From Bacillota bacterium (GTDB lineage Bacteria; Bacillota; Clostridia; Peptostreptococcales; Anaerovoracaceae): DNA of 49,150 bases. Below are positions 17,836 to 25,259 of this stretch, piece after piece (within the stretch, counting starts at the first letter, position 1; every line of letters begins with the position of its first letter). The notes beneath the pieces were generated by a model. It made no database searches. It had not been told where the DNA came from and saw nothing but the letters and a program-made list of their open reading frames with translations. The DNA lies in assembly GCA_030536355.1 (NCBI GenBank), contig JAUNQD010000012.1, forward strand, positions 1 to 49,150, in the 5' to 3' direction. The translations under genes were made by a program, and so were the position numbers.

Positions 17836-17871
17836 ATAAAAGTCAAACCTGTTATATGGTTTGACTTTTAT
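17836..17871. terminator. Hairpin terminator after hutG
   Basis: Perfect 14-bp stem ATAAAAGTCAAACC (17836-17849)/GGTTTGACTTTTAT (17858-17871) with an 8-nt loop. The A/T ends give a T tract on either strand. Confidence 0.85.
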
Positions 17872-17961
17872 AGTATGGTATGAGATACTTGCACTGTATG
17901 TCTTGAACAAAGTACTAGAAAGATCATTAATTATATCCAACTATCGAGAAAGGACAGTTTG

Positions 17962-19272
17962 ATGTCTACAGAAATCCTTATATCAGCGATAGGTCTGGCG
18001 GCGGCGTTCGCATTGATGGCTATCCTGATTTTCAAACAGTTATCACCAATCCTGATAGGACCTATCGCAGCGATACTGGTTTGCTTAACAAGTAAACTTC
18101 CTGTATTTGAGACTGTAACCACTACATACATGCAGGGTGTTATGGGATTCTTCGTTTCATACTTCTTCATTTTCCTGTTGGGAAATATTTTCGGAAGTTT
18201 GTACCAAGTTTCCGGAGCAGCAAGACAGATCGGTTCTATTATTTCAAGTAAATTCGGAACAAAGAACGCTATGTGGGCATGTATGCTTCCTGCAGCTATA
18301 TTGAGCTATGGCGGCATCAACAGCTTCGTTATCATCTTCGCTATCTATCCTGTAGCACTGAAGATCTTTGAAGACGCTGACCTGCCTACAAGACTTTTGC
18401 CGGGTATTGTATGCGGCGGTATGTGGACATTCGCCATGACAGGTCCTTTCGCACCACAGATCCCTAATATCGTTTCAATGGGTTACCTCGGAACTCCTGC
18501 ATATGCAGGTCTGGTTCCGGGAATCTGTTCATCACTGTTCATGGCCCTTACTATCATCTGGTACATGAACTACAGATGCAAACAGGCAAGACTCAGGGAC
18601 GAACATTTCGAATGGCCTGAAGGCGTTGAAAGACCTGATGACAATGAACCTGCACCAAACGGCTGGCTTTCCATCGTGCCTATCGCACTGGTACTGGTTC
18701 TGTTCAACGTTGCAGAGATCGATATCGTTATCTGCCTGCTGATCGGTATCGCAGCTGCAGTTATCATTTTCTGGAATTACCTGCCTAAGAAAGCAGAAAT
18801 GAAGGAAATCATGAACAAGGCAGCGCTGACTTCCATCACTGTTATCACCAACACAGCAGTTATCGTAGGTTTCGGTTCAGTTGTAAAGGGCATCCCTTTC
18901 TATCAGTTCGCTATCGATGTGCTGATGGGATCAGAAGCAAATCCTTATCTGGTAGCAGCTATAGGTGCTAACATCTTCGCAGGTATCCTGGGATCAGCTT
19001 CCGGCGGTATCTCCCTCGTATATGAATCTATTGGTGACGTATTCCTTGAATACGGACAGCAGGGATATAACCTGGAGTTCATCCACAGACTTGCGGCAGA
19101 CGGCTGCGGTGGTCTGGACTCACTGCCATGGAACGGATCTATCGTATCAGTATTTGCCATCTGCCACACAACACATAAGAAATCATACCTTGATGCATTT
19201 ATAACGGGTTTGGTTATCCCTATGCTGGCAACATTCGTTGTGGATCTTCCGATCATCCTGCTGATGGGCTAA
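17962..19272 (+). CDS. GntP-family permease
   Basis: 436 residues with about 12 hydrophobic helices. Conserved blocks such as 'LIGPIAAILVCL', 'GLVPGICSSLFMALTIIW', 'IGANIFAGILGSASGGISLVYESIG' and 'HRLAADGCGGLDSLPWNGSIVSVF' place it in the gluconate:H+ symporter (GntP/COG2610) group. That group also includes transporters for other hydroxy or keto acids. I start at the ATG 17962, 6 nt after AAAGGACA, not at the overlapping TTG. The substrate is not readable. The isolated hutG-like gene upstream suggests an amino-acid-derived acid, but this is only a guess. A strong terminator follows. Confidence 0.88.
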   Translation: MSTEILISAIGLAAAFALMAILIFKQLSPILIGPIAAILVCLTSKLPVFETVTTTYMQGVMGFFVSYFFIFLLGNIFGSLYQVSGAARQIGSIISSKFGTKNAMWACMLPAAILSYGGINSFVIIFAIYPVALKIFEDADLPTRLLPGIVCGGMWTFAMTGPFAPQIPNIVSMGYLGTPAYAGLVPGICSSLFMALTIIWYMNYRCKQARLRDEHFEWPEGVERPDDNEPAPNGWLSIVPIALVLVLFNVAEIDIVICLLIGIAAAVIIFWNYLPKKAEMKEIMNKAALTSITVITNTAVIVGFGSVVKGIPFYQFAIDVLMGSEANPYLVAAIGANIFAGILGSASGGISLVYESIGDVFLEYGQQGYNLEFIHRLAADGCGGLDSLPWNGSIVSVFAICHTTHKKSYLDAFITGLVIPMLATFVVDLPIILLMG

Positions 19273-19284
19273 TATATGAGATGC

Positions 19285-19320
19285 AAAGAGCAGTTTTTCA
19301 TCTGAAGAACTGTTCTTTTT
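19285..19320 (+). terminator. Terminator after GntP permease
   Basis: AAAGAGCAGTT (19285-19295) pairs with AACTGTTCTTT (19308-19318, one G-U), followed by further T residues. Confidence 0.85.
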
Positions 19321-19350
19321 TCATGACAATATATTTCACTAAAAATACAA

Positions 19351-19379
19351 ATGACAATTCCGTTTAAGAATGTTACAAT
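19351..19379 (+). promoter_or_regulatory. uppP promoter
   Basis: -35 ATGACA (19351-19356), 17-bp spacer, extended -10 TGTTACAAT (TACAAT at 19374-19379). The leader contains a small hairpin, TTGCAGCA (19399-19406)/TGCTGCAA (19412-19419), 15 nt before the AAGGAG ribosome site. Its effect is unknown. Confidence 0.6.
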
Positions 19380-19442
19380 AATTAACAGAGAATCAGAGTT
19401 GCAGCAGAACTTGCTGCAATTTGTTATGTAAGGAGAAAAAGA

Positions 19443-20252
19443 ATGGATTTTATTGAAATCATAAAAGCGATAATACTCGGTATCGTTGAAGGTATAACAG
19501 AATGGCTGCCTATCAGTAGCACAGGGCATATGATCCTGGTCGATGAGTTCATCAAGATGGACGTATCAGCGGCATTCATGGAAATGTTCCTGGTAGTTAT
19601 TCAGCTGGGTGCTATTCTGGCAGTAGTAGTGATATATTGGAAGACACTTATCCCTACCAATAAGAAAACATGGATAATGTGGGCTAAGATCATCGTATCT
19701 TGCTTGCCTGCAGCAGTTATTGGTCTGCTGTTTGATGATCTGTTTACAGCACTGTTTTTCAACTGGTACACTGTAGCGATCGCATTGATCGTATTTGGTA
19801 TCGCATTCATCATAATCGAAAACAAGAACAAGACGCTTCAGCCAAAAGTTGAAACTCTCGATGACCTGAGTTTCGGTCAGGCCTTTATCATCGGCTTGTT
19901 CCAGGTTATCGCAGCAGTATTTCCGGGAACATCAAGATCAGGCGCTACTATCCTTGGTGGTCTCATGATCGGCGTTTCGAGAACAGTTGCTGCTGAATTT
20001 ACATTCTTCCTGGCTATCCCTGTAATGTTTGGAGCCAGCCTTCTGAAACTAGCAAAGTTCGGATTGGAATTCACACCTGAAGAAGGTATCCTGCTGGCAG
20101 TAGGTATGGTAGTAGCTTTCGTTGTTTCTATCATTGCTATCAAGTTCCTTATGGGATATATCAAGAAGCACGACTTCAAGGTGTTTGGTTGGTACCGTAT
20201 AATCCTTGGTCTCATCGTTATCGACTACTTCCTGATAAAGATGTTCTTCTAA
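19443..20252 (+). CDS. uppP: Undecaprenyl-diphosphatase
   Basis: Integral membrane phosphatase that recycles the carrier lipid undecaprenyl-PP to undecaprenyl-P for cell-wall synthesis and gives bacitracin tolerance (BacA family). 269 residues, standard. The two family motifs are present: [20 protein letters not shown] near residue 15, and [20 protein letters not shown] near 162. There are about eight hydrophobic helices. It has its own promoter; the downstream crotonase gene begins 18 nt after the stop and probably shares the transcript. Confidence 0.96.
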   Translation: MDFIEIIKAIILGIVEGITEWLPISSTGHMILVDEFIKMDVSAAFMEMFLVVIQLGAILAVVVIYWKTLIPTNKKTWIMWAKIIVSCLPAAVIGLLFDDLFTALFFNWYTVAIALIVFGIAFIIIENKNKTLQPKVETLDDLSFGQAFIIGLFQVIAAVFPGTSRSGATILGGLMIGVSRTVAAEFTFFLAIPVMFGASLLKLAKFGLEFTPEEGILLAVGMVVAFVVSIIAIKFLMGYIKKHDFKVFGWYRIILGLIVIDYFLIKMFF

Positions 20253-20270
20253 CTTGAATGGAGAATGATT

Positions 20271-21062
20271 ATGGAAAACGTACTTGTAAAAAAAGAGGGC
20301 CATATAGCTATAGTATCTCTAAACAGAACTAAAGTGCTCAACGCATTCAATTCAGAGATGCTGGCAGATTTGACTGATGCCATCAAAGAAGCAGGAAAAG
20401 ATCCTGAAGTTTATGTGATCATACTCAACAGCAGCATAGATAAGGCGTTCACGGCAGGCGGAGATATCAAAGAAGAAGCACAGCTTACATATGATACAGC
20501 ATATGACTTCTCAAGAAGAGGACAGGAATGTGCCATGGCGATTTATAACAGCCCTGTGCCTGTTATCGCAGCAGTTGATGGATATGCTCTAGGCGGTGGT
20601 ATGGAACTTATACTTGCAGCAGATATAACTGTAGCAGCCAAGACTGCTAAGATAGGAGTTCCTACAATAAATCTGGGTGGTATCCCTTGCTGGACAGCGA
20701 CACAGCTGCTTCCAAGGATCGTAGGTCATTCTGTAGCCAGCGACATATTGCTGACAGGAAAGATCATGAGCGCTGAAGAATGTTACAGACTTCATCTCGT
20801 GGAATATCTTACAGAGAAAGAAGACCTCATGTCAAAGGCAATGGAAGTTGCAGAAAATATAGCAGATAAATCTCCATGGGCAGTGAAACTGATGAGAGAT
20901 TCCATAAAGCAAGGTCTGGAGCTTCCGCTTCAGGAGGCATTGGAACTGGAAAGAAATATCTTCAAAAAATGCTATACAAGCAGTGACAGAAACGAAGCGA
21001 CAGCTGCATTCTTGGAAAAGAGAGAACATAAGCCATATAACGACAGAAGGGATTTTATATAA
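20271..21062 (+). CDS. Enoyl-CoA hydratase/isomerase (crotonase) family protein
   Basis: 263 residues from ATG 20271 (GGAG seven bases upstream; an ATG at 20265 is also possible). The crotonase fold is clear. The oxyanion-hole segments are 'KAFTAGGDIKE' and 'AAVDGYALGGGMELILAADITVA'. The first catalytic Glu (GGGME) is present. The second (usual QPE-x-x-LG) is Thr in VPTINLGGIP, and the GxGGTQ loop reads CWTATQ. Hydration of enoyl-CoA as in the classical enzyme is therefore doubtful. An isomerase, dehydratase or hydrolase of the same superfamily is possible. It is probably cotranscribed with uppP. Its 3' end overlaps the terminator. Confidence 0.85.
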   Translation: MENVLVKKEGHIAIVSLNRTKVLNAFNSEMLADLTDAIKEAGKDPEVYVIILNSSIDKAFTAGGDIKEEAQLTYDTAYDFSRRGQECAMAIYNSPVPVIAAVDGYALGGGMELILAADITVAAKTAKIGVPTINLGGIPCWTATQLLPRIVGHSVASDILLTGKIMSAEECYRLHLVEYLTEKEDLMSKAMEVAENIADKSPWAVKLMRDSIKQGLELPLQEALELERNIFKKCYTSSDRNEATAAFLEKREHKPYNDRRDFI

Positions 21063-21077
21063 AATCCCTTCTCTTTT
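21045..21077 (+). terminator. Terminator overlapping end of crotonase gene
   Basis: AGAAGGGATTTT (21045-21056) and AAAATCCCTTCT (21061-21072) form a perfect 12-bp stem with a 4-nt loop, followed by CTTTTT. The left arm encodes the last codons and the stop lies in the loop region. Confidence 0.85.
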
Positions 21078-21083
21078 TATGCA

Positions 21084-21602
21084 TTATAGCTTTTTTTCAA
21101 GTAAAACCAGATTCACACCATCGATACCATTGAATACACACGGCACTATGCCGATTTCTTTGTAGCCCGTCTTTTCATAAAAAGCCCGGGCTCTTTTATT
21201 GCATTCATTAGTGTCCATTCTCAGATACGGACATCCTTCAGCCAGAGCGTACTCTTCATAGAACTTGACGAATTCTTTACCTATGCCGGATGTTTGTACT
21301 GCGGGAGACACCACCAGCGTATGGAGAACCATCACTTTCTCATCGTCGGCAGGAAATTCCCAATCACCGTAGGCATAAACATCTACCTGATCTTTATTTA
21401 TCTTGGCGGCACCTATGACGAGCCCGTCGCGCTCGCAGACGAACATGTCGCCCTTTGCGACAGAATCGGCAGCAGTCTGTTCCGTAGGATATACACCTCT
21501 CTGCCATCCTATGCAAAGCGCACCTTTTTCTTCTTCGGTATGGATGTCTTCATAGATTTTAGCGATAGCCTTTATATCTTTTTCGGTAGCTTTTCTTATC
21601 AT
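21084..21602 (-). CDS. GNAT-family N-acetyltransferase
   Basis: 172 residues. Acetyl-CoA-dependent acyltransferase fold. The acetyl-CoA loop follows the central strand: 'VLHTLVVSPAVQTSGIGKEFVKFYEEYA' (Q-T-S-G-I-G standing for the usual Q-x-x-G-x-G/A). The C-terminal 'NKRARAFYEKTGYKEIGI' is the usual alpha4-beta7 end. Two ATG codons are adjacent; 21602 is six bases after GGAGG, whereas 21605 is only three. The substrate is unknown. It diverges from the GNAT-Nudix gene, and the two starts are about 60 bp apart. Confidence 0.88.
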   Translation of the reverse strand: MIRKATEKDIKAIAKIYEDIHTEEEKGALCIGWQRGVYPTEQTAADSVAKGDMFVCERDGLVIGAAKINKDQVDVYAYGDWEFPADDEKVMVLHTLVVSPAVQTSGIGKEFVKFYEEYALAEGCPYLRMDTNECNKRARAFYEKTGYKEIGIVPCVFNGIDGVNLVLLEKKL

Positions 21603-21633
21603 CATTTGCCTCCTGTTACATCTATGATTTTAA

Positions 21634-21642
21634 TGGTATAAT
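21634..21642 (+). promoter_or_regulatory. Extended -10 promoter of GNAT-Nudix gene
   Basis: TGGTATAAT with no good -35. Transcription would begin near 21649, leaving a leader of under 20 nt that contains the AAGGAG site. Confidence 0.5.
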
Positions 21643-21666
21643 GGGATAAAGACAAGGAGAAACATG

Positions 21667-22758
21667 ATGAATATAAGACAAGCAGAAGAAAATGATTTCA
21701 CTAGGATGATGGAAATATATGAATATGCCAGAAAGTTCATGGCAGATCATGGTAACCCCAACCAGTGGGGTCCGACCAACTGGCCGCCTGAAGACTTGAT
21801 CCACGAGGATATACGACTGGGCAGAAGTTATATCTGTGAAGATGATAGCAGAGTAGTCGGTACATTTTGTTTTGTTTATGGTGAAAACATTGAGCCGACT
21901 TATACAGTTATTGAAGAGGGCGAATGGAAATATGAAGGCCCTTACGGTGTGATACATCGTATCGCAGGGGATGGCTCTGTAAATGGGATAGGTGAATTCT
22001 GTCTCGATTGGGCGTTTGACCGGTGCGGACATATGAGGATAGATACTCACGGAGATAATATAGTCATGCAGAAACTGCTGGAGAAGAATGGTTATGAAAA
22101 GTGCGGCATCATCTATGTTGAGGAGGACGATTATCCGCGTTTTGCTTATGAAAAATACGAAAATGGTGAGAAATCATTGGCGTGGGAAGAAATAAAAACA
22201 GAGCATATAATACAGAACGAATGGATAGACTTTAGGGAGTCGACGTACAGATTTCCTGACGGCAGAGAGATAGGACCGTTCTATAGCTACAGCCGCAGAG
22301 ATTATGTGGTGATAGTGGCATCAGATGAAGAGGGAAAGTATCTCTGTGTGAAGCAGTTCAGACAAGGTATAAAAGAAGTTACCACAGAGTTTCCTGCCGG
22401 CGGTATCGAACGAAAGGATGGCAAAGAGTATGCAGCGAAAGACGAAGTGAATGCTCCGGAAGACGTTGCAGAAGATGCATTGGAGACTGCCAAGAGGGAA
22501 CTTCGAGAAGAGACAGGTTATGAGTCGGATGAATGGGAATATTTGCTGGCAGTTCCGTCAAATGCAACTATAGCTGACAACTATGCATACATCTTTACTG
22601 CGAAAAACTGTCGCAAAGCATCAAGGCAGGATCTTGACGATACTGAGTTCGTAGATGTTATAAAACATACGGAAGACGAGATCGAAGAAATGATTTCAAA
22701 AGGAGAATTTCAGCAGGCAATGCATATCATGGCATGGCTGCTGGCGAAAAGAAGATAA
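21667..22758 (+). CDS. GNAT acetyltransferase-Nudix hydrolase fusion
   Basis: 363 residues from ATG 21667 (seven bases after GGAG; an ATG lies one codon earlier). Residues 1-165 form a GNAT domain ('MNIRQAEENDFTRMMEIYEYAR', closing with 'MQKLLEKNGYEKCGIIY'). Residues about 180-363 form a Nudix domain of the ADP-ribose pyrophosphatase type ('VVIVASDEEGKYLCVKQFRQG...TTEFPAGGIE'). The Nudix catalytic end AKRELREETGYE (near 275-286) is intact. About 15-20 extra acidic residues sit between the GGIE start and the Glu/REL helix. The Nudix half probably cleaves a nucleoside-diphosphate compound. How the halves cooperate is unknown. It is an unbroken frame, not two genes. Confidence 0.85.
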   Translation: MNIRQAEENDFTRMMEIYEYARKFMADHGNPNQWGPTNWPPEDLIHEDIRLGRSYICEDDSRVVGTFCFVYGENIEPTYTVIEEGEWKYEGPYGVIHRIAGDGSVNGIGEFCLDWAFDRCGHMRIDTHGDNIVMQKLLEKNGYEKCGIIYVEEDDYPRFAYEKYENGEKSLAWEEIKTEHIIQNEWIDFRESTYRFPDGREIGPFYSYSRRDYVVIVASDEEGKYLCVKQFRQGIKEVTTEFPAGGIERKDGKEYAAKDEVNAPEDVAEDALETAKRELREETGYESDEWEYLLAVPSNATIADNYAYIFTAKNCRKASRQDLDDTEFVDVIKHTEDEIEEMISKGEFQQAMHIMAWLLAKRR

Positions 22759-22765
22759 GAAAAAC

Positions 22766-22803
22766 AAATGCTGACCTCATATACAAAGGTCAGCATTTTT
22801 ATT
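22766..22803. terminator. Terminator between GNAT-Nudix and VOC genes
   Basis: AAATGCTGACC (22766-22776)/GGTCAGCATTT (22788-22798), perfect 11-bp stem, then TTATT. It lies between convergent genes and can act on both. Confidence 0.85.
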
Positions 22804-22826
22804 GCGTATATTTCGGCTGCAGGGTA

Positions 22827-23225
22827 TTACAGATTCTGCAGCAGCTCGATGGATTCTCCTGACGGGCCTGCAAGGAACATAACACGGATGCCGTTCGGTC
22901 TGAACAGTGTCTCGTTATGAGGTTCTGAATCGACGAATGAATCGATTCCCTTTGCGCGTAGATCAGCGACTACTGCATCAACATCATCCACTTCGAAACA
23001 GAAGTGTTCGAGAGCTGCAGTAGCAACAGCCTCGACAGATTTATAGCTTGGATCGATCAGTTCGATAGTGGCATCGCCATCAAACTGCATATGTATGATG
23101 TGTTCAGTTTCACCGTTACCGAGGTCCAGAACATCTTCTGATATTTTGGTTCCTCCGAGCAGAGTATAGAATTCTACGGATTTATCGATGTCTTTAGTAA
23201 GTACTGTTATGTGTCCTAATTTCAT
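22827..23225 (-). CDS. VOC-family (glyoxalase-like) protein
   Basis: 132 residues, a complete vicinal-oxygen-chelate fold made of two beta-alpha-beta-beta-beta units. Candidate metal ligands are His5 (KLGHITVLTKDI), Glu in TIELIDP (about 60), His in LEHFCFEVDDV (about 78), and Glu in ESIELLQ near the C-terminus. Likely activities are lactoylglutathione-lyase-like or methylmalonyl-CoA-epimerase-like, but the family is broad. A GAGGAGAC site precedes the ATG. It is transcribed away from the MerR gene, with about 155 bp of shared regulatory DNA, so the regulator might control it. Confidence 0.85.
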   Translation of the reverse strand: MKLGHITVLTKDIDKSVEFYTLLGGTKISEDVLDLGNGETEHIIHMQFDGDATIELIDPSYKSVEAVATAALEHFCFEVDDVDAVVADLRAKGIDSFVDSEPHNETLFRPNGIRVMFLAGPSGESIELLQNL

Positions 23226-23309
23226 TTCAAGTCTCCTCGTATATATTGTCTTGTTTCATATGCGATGATAATATAATATCACACACTGACAAAAATAATA
23301 ATAAAAATC

Positions 23310-23323
23310 ACCTAACGTTAGGT
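23310..23323. promoter_or_regulatory. 14-bp perfect palindrome between VOC and MerR genes
   Basis: ACCTAACGTTAGGT is its own reverse complement. It lies directly upstream of the MerR gene's -35 and upstream of a possible minus-strand -35 (TTGTCA, plus strand 23287-23292). It is a likely protein-binding site; which regulator binds is inferred. Confidence 0.5.
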
Positions 23324-23324
23324 A

Positions 23325-23355
23325 TTGCTTGTTACCTTGCGTAATGCTGTATCAT
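23325..23355 (+). promoter_or_regulatory. MerR-type promoter with 19-bp spacer
   Basis: -35 TTGCTT (23325-23330) and -10 TATCAT (23350-23355) are 19 bp apart, longer than the usual 17. The spacer contains the dyad TTAC-N5-GTAA (23332-23344). This is the classical layout of promoters activated by MerR proteins through DNA untwisting. Confidence 0.55.
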
Positions 23356-23380
23356 CAGCATCGAAAGGAGGTGAAGAGCT

Positions 23381-24103
23381 ATGTCAAAATACACGACAGG
23401 AGAAATGGCTGACCTTTGCGGAGTAACCGTCAGAACAGTTCAGTACTATGATACCCGCGGGATACTAGTGCCCAGCGAACTTTCTGAAGGAGGAAGGCGA
23501 CTCTATACGGAAGACGACCTGAAACTTTTGAAAGTAATATGTTTCTTGCGAGAGATCGGACTTTCCATAAATACTATAGACAGCTTGCTGAGGGAAGACG
23601 ATCCGGGCAGTGTTATTTCTGTGTTGCTTGATCAGCATGAACAAGTGTTGAAGGAAGAACTGACCGAAATCAAAAACAAGATGCATAAGCTGGAAGACCT
23701 GAAGAAGGCTCTCAAAGAAAAAGACAGGATCTCCGTCGAATCCATCGGTGACGTGGCTTACACTATGGAAAACAGAGACAGGCTGAAAAGCTTATACAGA
23801 ACACTTCTTATTACAGCGATACCGGTAGGCATCCTGCAGTGGGGATCCATAATATACGGATTCATCACATGGATATGGTGGCCGTTCCTGGTATACCTGG
23901 TGATCGGTATACCGTACGCGATCTGGGCGTCCAAATACTATTTCAAGCGTGTAGCATATATATGTCCGCAGTGCCACACAGTATTTAAGCCTGGGTTTAA
24001 GGAAGCATTCTTCGCAAAACATACTCCAAAAACACGTAAACTGACTTGCACAAGCTGTGGACACAAAGGGTTCTGTGTGGAAGTGTATTCCGAGGATAAG
24101 TAG
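23381..24103 (+). CDS. MerR regulator with two TM segments and a zinc ribbon
   Basis: 240 residues. An N-terminal MerR helix-turn-helix and wing lie at 1-70 ('YTTGEMADLCGVTVRTVQYYDTRGILVPSE'), followed by the dimerising coiled coil at about 75-115. Two hydrophobic helices follow (about 140-165 and 165-185). A C-terminal zinc ribbon has CPQC (about 198) and CTSC (about 226). No ligand-binding domain of the usual kind is present. The protein should tether a MerR dimer at the membrane, with the ribbon in the cytoplasm. A strong AAAGGAGGTGA site precedes the ATG. The promoter with its 19-bp spacer suggests self-activation. The signal is unknown. Confidence 0.88.
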   Translation: MSKYTTGEMADLCGVTVRTVQYYDTRGILVPSELSEGGRRLYTEDDLKLLKVICFLREIGLSINTIDSLLREDDPGSVISVLLDQHEQVLKEELTEIKNKMHKLEDLKKALKEKDRISVESIGDVAYTMENRDRLKSLYRTLLITAIPVGILQWGSIIYGFITWIWWPFLVYLVIGIPYAIWASKYYFKRVAYICPQCHTVFKPGFKEAFFAKHTPKTRKLTCTSCGHKGFCVEVYSEDK

Positions 24104-24132
24104 GAAGTAATAATAGAATAATTACAAGTATG

Positions 24133-24166
24133 GGTCAATATACTAAAAGGTATATTGACCTTTTTT
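24133..24166 (+). terminator. Terminator after MerR gene
   Basis: GGTCAATATAC (24133-24143)/GTATATTGACC (24150-24160), perfect 11-bp stem with a 6-nt loop, followed by TTTTTT. Confidence 0.88.
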
Positions 24167-24173
24167 AAATCGC

Positions 24174-24190
24174 GTATTACAATGTAATAC
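24174..24190 (+). promoter_or_regulatory. Probable toxin-antitoxin autoregulatory operator
   Basis: GTATTACA-A-TGTAATAC, a perfect 8+1+8 palindrome, 17 bases before the antitoxin start codon. This is typical of sites bound by RelB/RHH antitoxins on their own promoter. Confidence 0.6.
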
Positions 24191-24207
24191 AAGAGGAGGT
24201 GGAATAG

Positions 24208-24429
24208 ATGGCAATATCCATAAGATTAAATCCTGCAGAGGACGAACTCATAAGAAACTACGCTAATATTCATGGCATTTCAGTTTCGGAATTGATGCGT
24301 CAGGCAGTTTTGGAAAAAATCGAAGATGAGATAGATATGAGACTTTATGAAGAAGGAATTGCTGAATACAGACAAAATCCGAAAACATATACATTAGAAG
24401 AAGTTGAAAGGGAATTGGGGTTGAAGTAA
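24208..24429 (+). CDS. RelB-like antitoxin
   Basis: 73 residues. The N-terminal ribbon-helix-helix is at about 1-45: 'MAISIRLNPAEDELIRNYANIHGISVSELMRQAVLEKIEDE'. The acidic flexible C-terminal part ('YRQNPKTYTLEEVERELGLK') would wrap the toxin. This matches the RelB/DinJ-type antitoxins of Firmicutes. It has a strong GAGGAGGTG ribosome site. The stop codon directly abuts the toxin start (TAA-ATG), the usual coupling of type II modules. Confidence 0.88.
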   Translation: MAISIRLNPAEDELIRNYANIHGISVSELMRQAVLEKIEDEIDMRLYEEGIAEYRQNPKTYTLEEVERELGLK

Positions 24430-24690
24430 ATGTATAGAGTAGCGTTTACGGAAAAAGCGCTTAAGTCTCTGAAAAAACTCGACCCTAATGTTTCAAAAAT
24501 GTTATTAGCTTGGGTCAGAAAAAATCTTGAAGATTGTACGGATCCGAGACAACATGGAAAAGCTCTTGTCGGAGACCATTCCGGACAGTGGAGATATAGG
24601 GTAGGAGATTATAGACTTATAGCAGAAATAAAGGATGATGAAATCATTATTCTTGTGCTCAACATAGGGCATAGGAAGAATATTTATTAG
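24430..24690 (+). CDS. RelE-like toxin
   Basis: 86 residues, RelE/ParE fold ('MYRVAFTEKALKSLKKLDPNVSKMLLAWVRKNL'). Residues matching those used by RelE for ribosome-dependent mRNA cleavage are present: Lys44, Arg in WRYRVGDYRLI (about 56-60), Arg82 and Tyr86 in GHRKNIY. It is therefore probably an mRNA interferase, not a gyrase poison. It lacks its own ribosome site and depends on the antitoxin. It ends nine bases before the LOG gene, whose ribosome site overlaps the toxin stop region. Confidence 0.88.
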   Translation: MYRVAFTEKALKSLKKLDPNVSKMLLAWVRKNLEDCTDPRQHGKALVGDHSGQWRYRVGDYRLIAEIKDDEIIILVLNIGHRKNIY

Positions 24691-24699
24691 GAGGTAATC

Positions 24700-25233
24700 A
24701 TGAACATTTGCGTATTCGGTGCAAGCAGCAACGATATCGATCCTAAATATATAGAAGCAGGCGAGATCCTGGGAAGAGTATTGGCTTCCAAAGGGCACTC
24801 TCTCGTCTTCGGAGGAGGAGCTACAGGACTTATGGGTGCAGTGGCAAGAGGAGTAAGTGAAAAGGGCGGAGCTATAATAGGTGTGGCGCCTACATTCTTC
24901 GATAAGCCGGGTGTGCTGGTCCAAAAGTGCACAGAGTTTTATTTTACCGAAACCATGAGAGAGCGTAAGGAACTGATGGATCAAAAATCAGATGCATTCA
25001 TCATGACGCCGGGCGGCATAGGAACTATGGAAGAATTCTTTGAGATATTCACATTAAGGCAGCTTCAGCGTCATGAGAAGCCGATAGGCGTCCTCAATAC
25101 AGGAGGGTATTATGATGAACTTATCCAAATGCTGACACATACGGCAGAACAGGGTTTTATGGAAATGAAGTGCATGGAAACTCTCTGCGTGTCAGATGAT
25201 CCGGAAGAACTGCTGGCGATGATAGAAGCTTAG
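24700..25233 (+). CDS. LOG-family protein (TIGR00730)
   Basis: 177 residues. Rossmann-like fold with the LOG signature PGGIGTMEEFFE near residue 105 and the preceding 'MRERKELM' motif. Characterised relatives are nucleoside 5'-monophosphate phosphoribohydrolases that release adenine or cytokinin bases; in bacteria the role is probably nucleotide clean-up. The ATG follows TTAGGAGGTAATC. It lies directly behind the RelE toxin gene and just before the HD-domain nucleotidase-like gene, which would fit a nucleotide-salvage pair; this link is inference. Confidence 0.92.
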   Translation: MNICVFGASSNDIDPKYIEAGEILGRVLASKGHSLVFGGGATGLMGAVARGVSEKGGAIIGVAPTFFDKPGVLVQKCTEFYFTETMRERKELMDQKSDAFIMTPGGIGTMEEFFEIFTLRQLQRHEKPIGVLNTGGYYDELIQMLTHTAEQGFMEMKCMETLCVSDDPEELLAMIEA

Positions 25234-25259
25234 TGTTGGCTTGGCGAATGGTGAATCAA

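Noticed and set aside
19399..19419. Hairpin in the uppP leader as a riboswitch
   Set aside because: A single 8-bp stem with a 5-nt loop is too small to be a riboswitch, and no alternative pairing with the ribosome site is visible.
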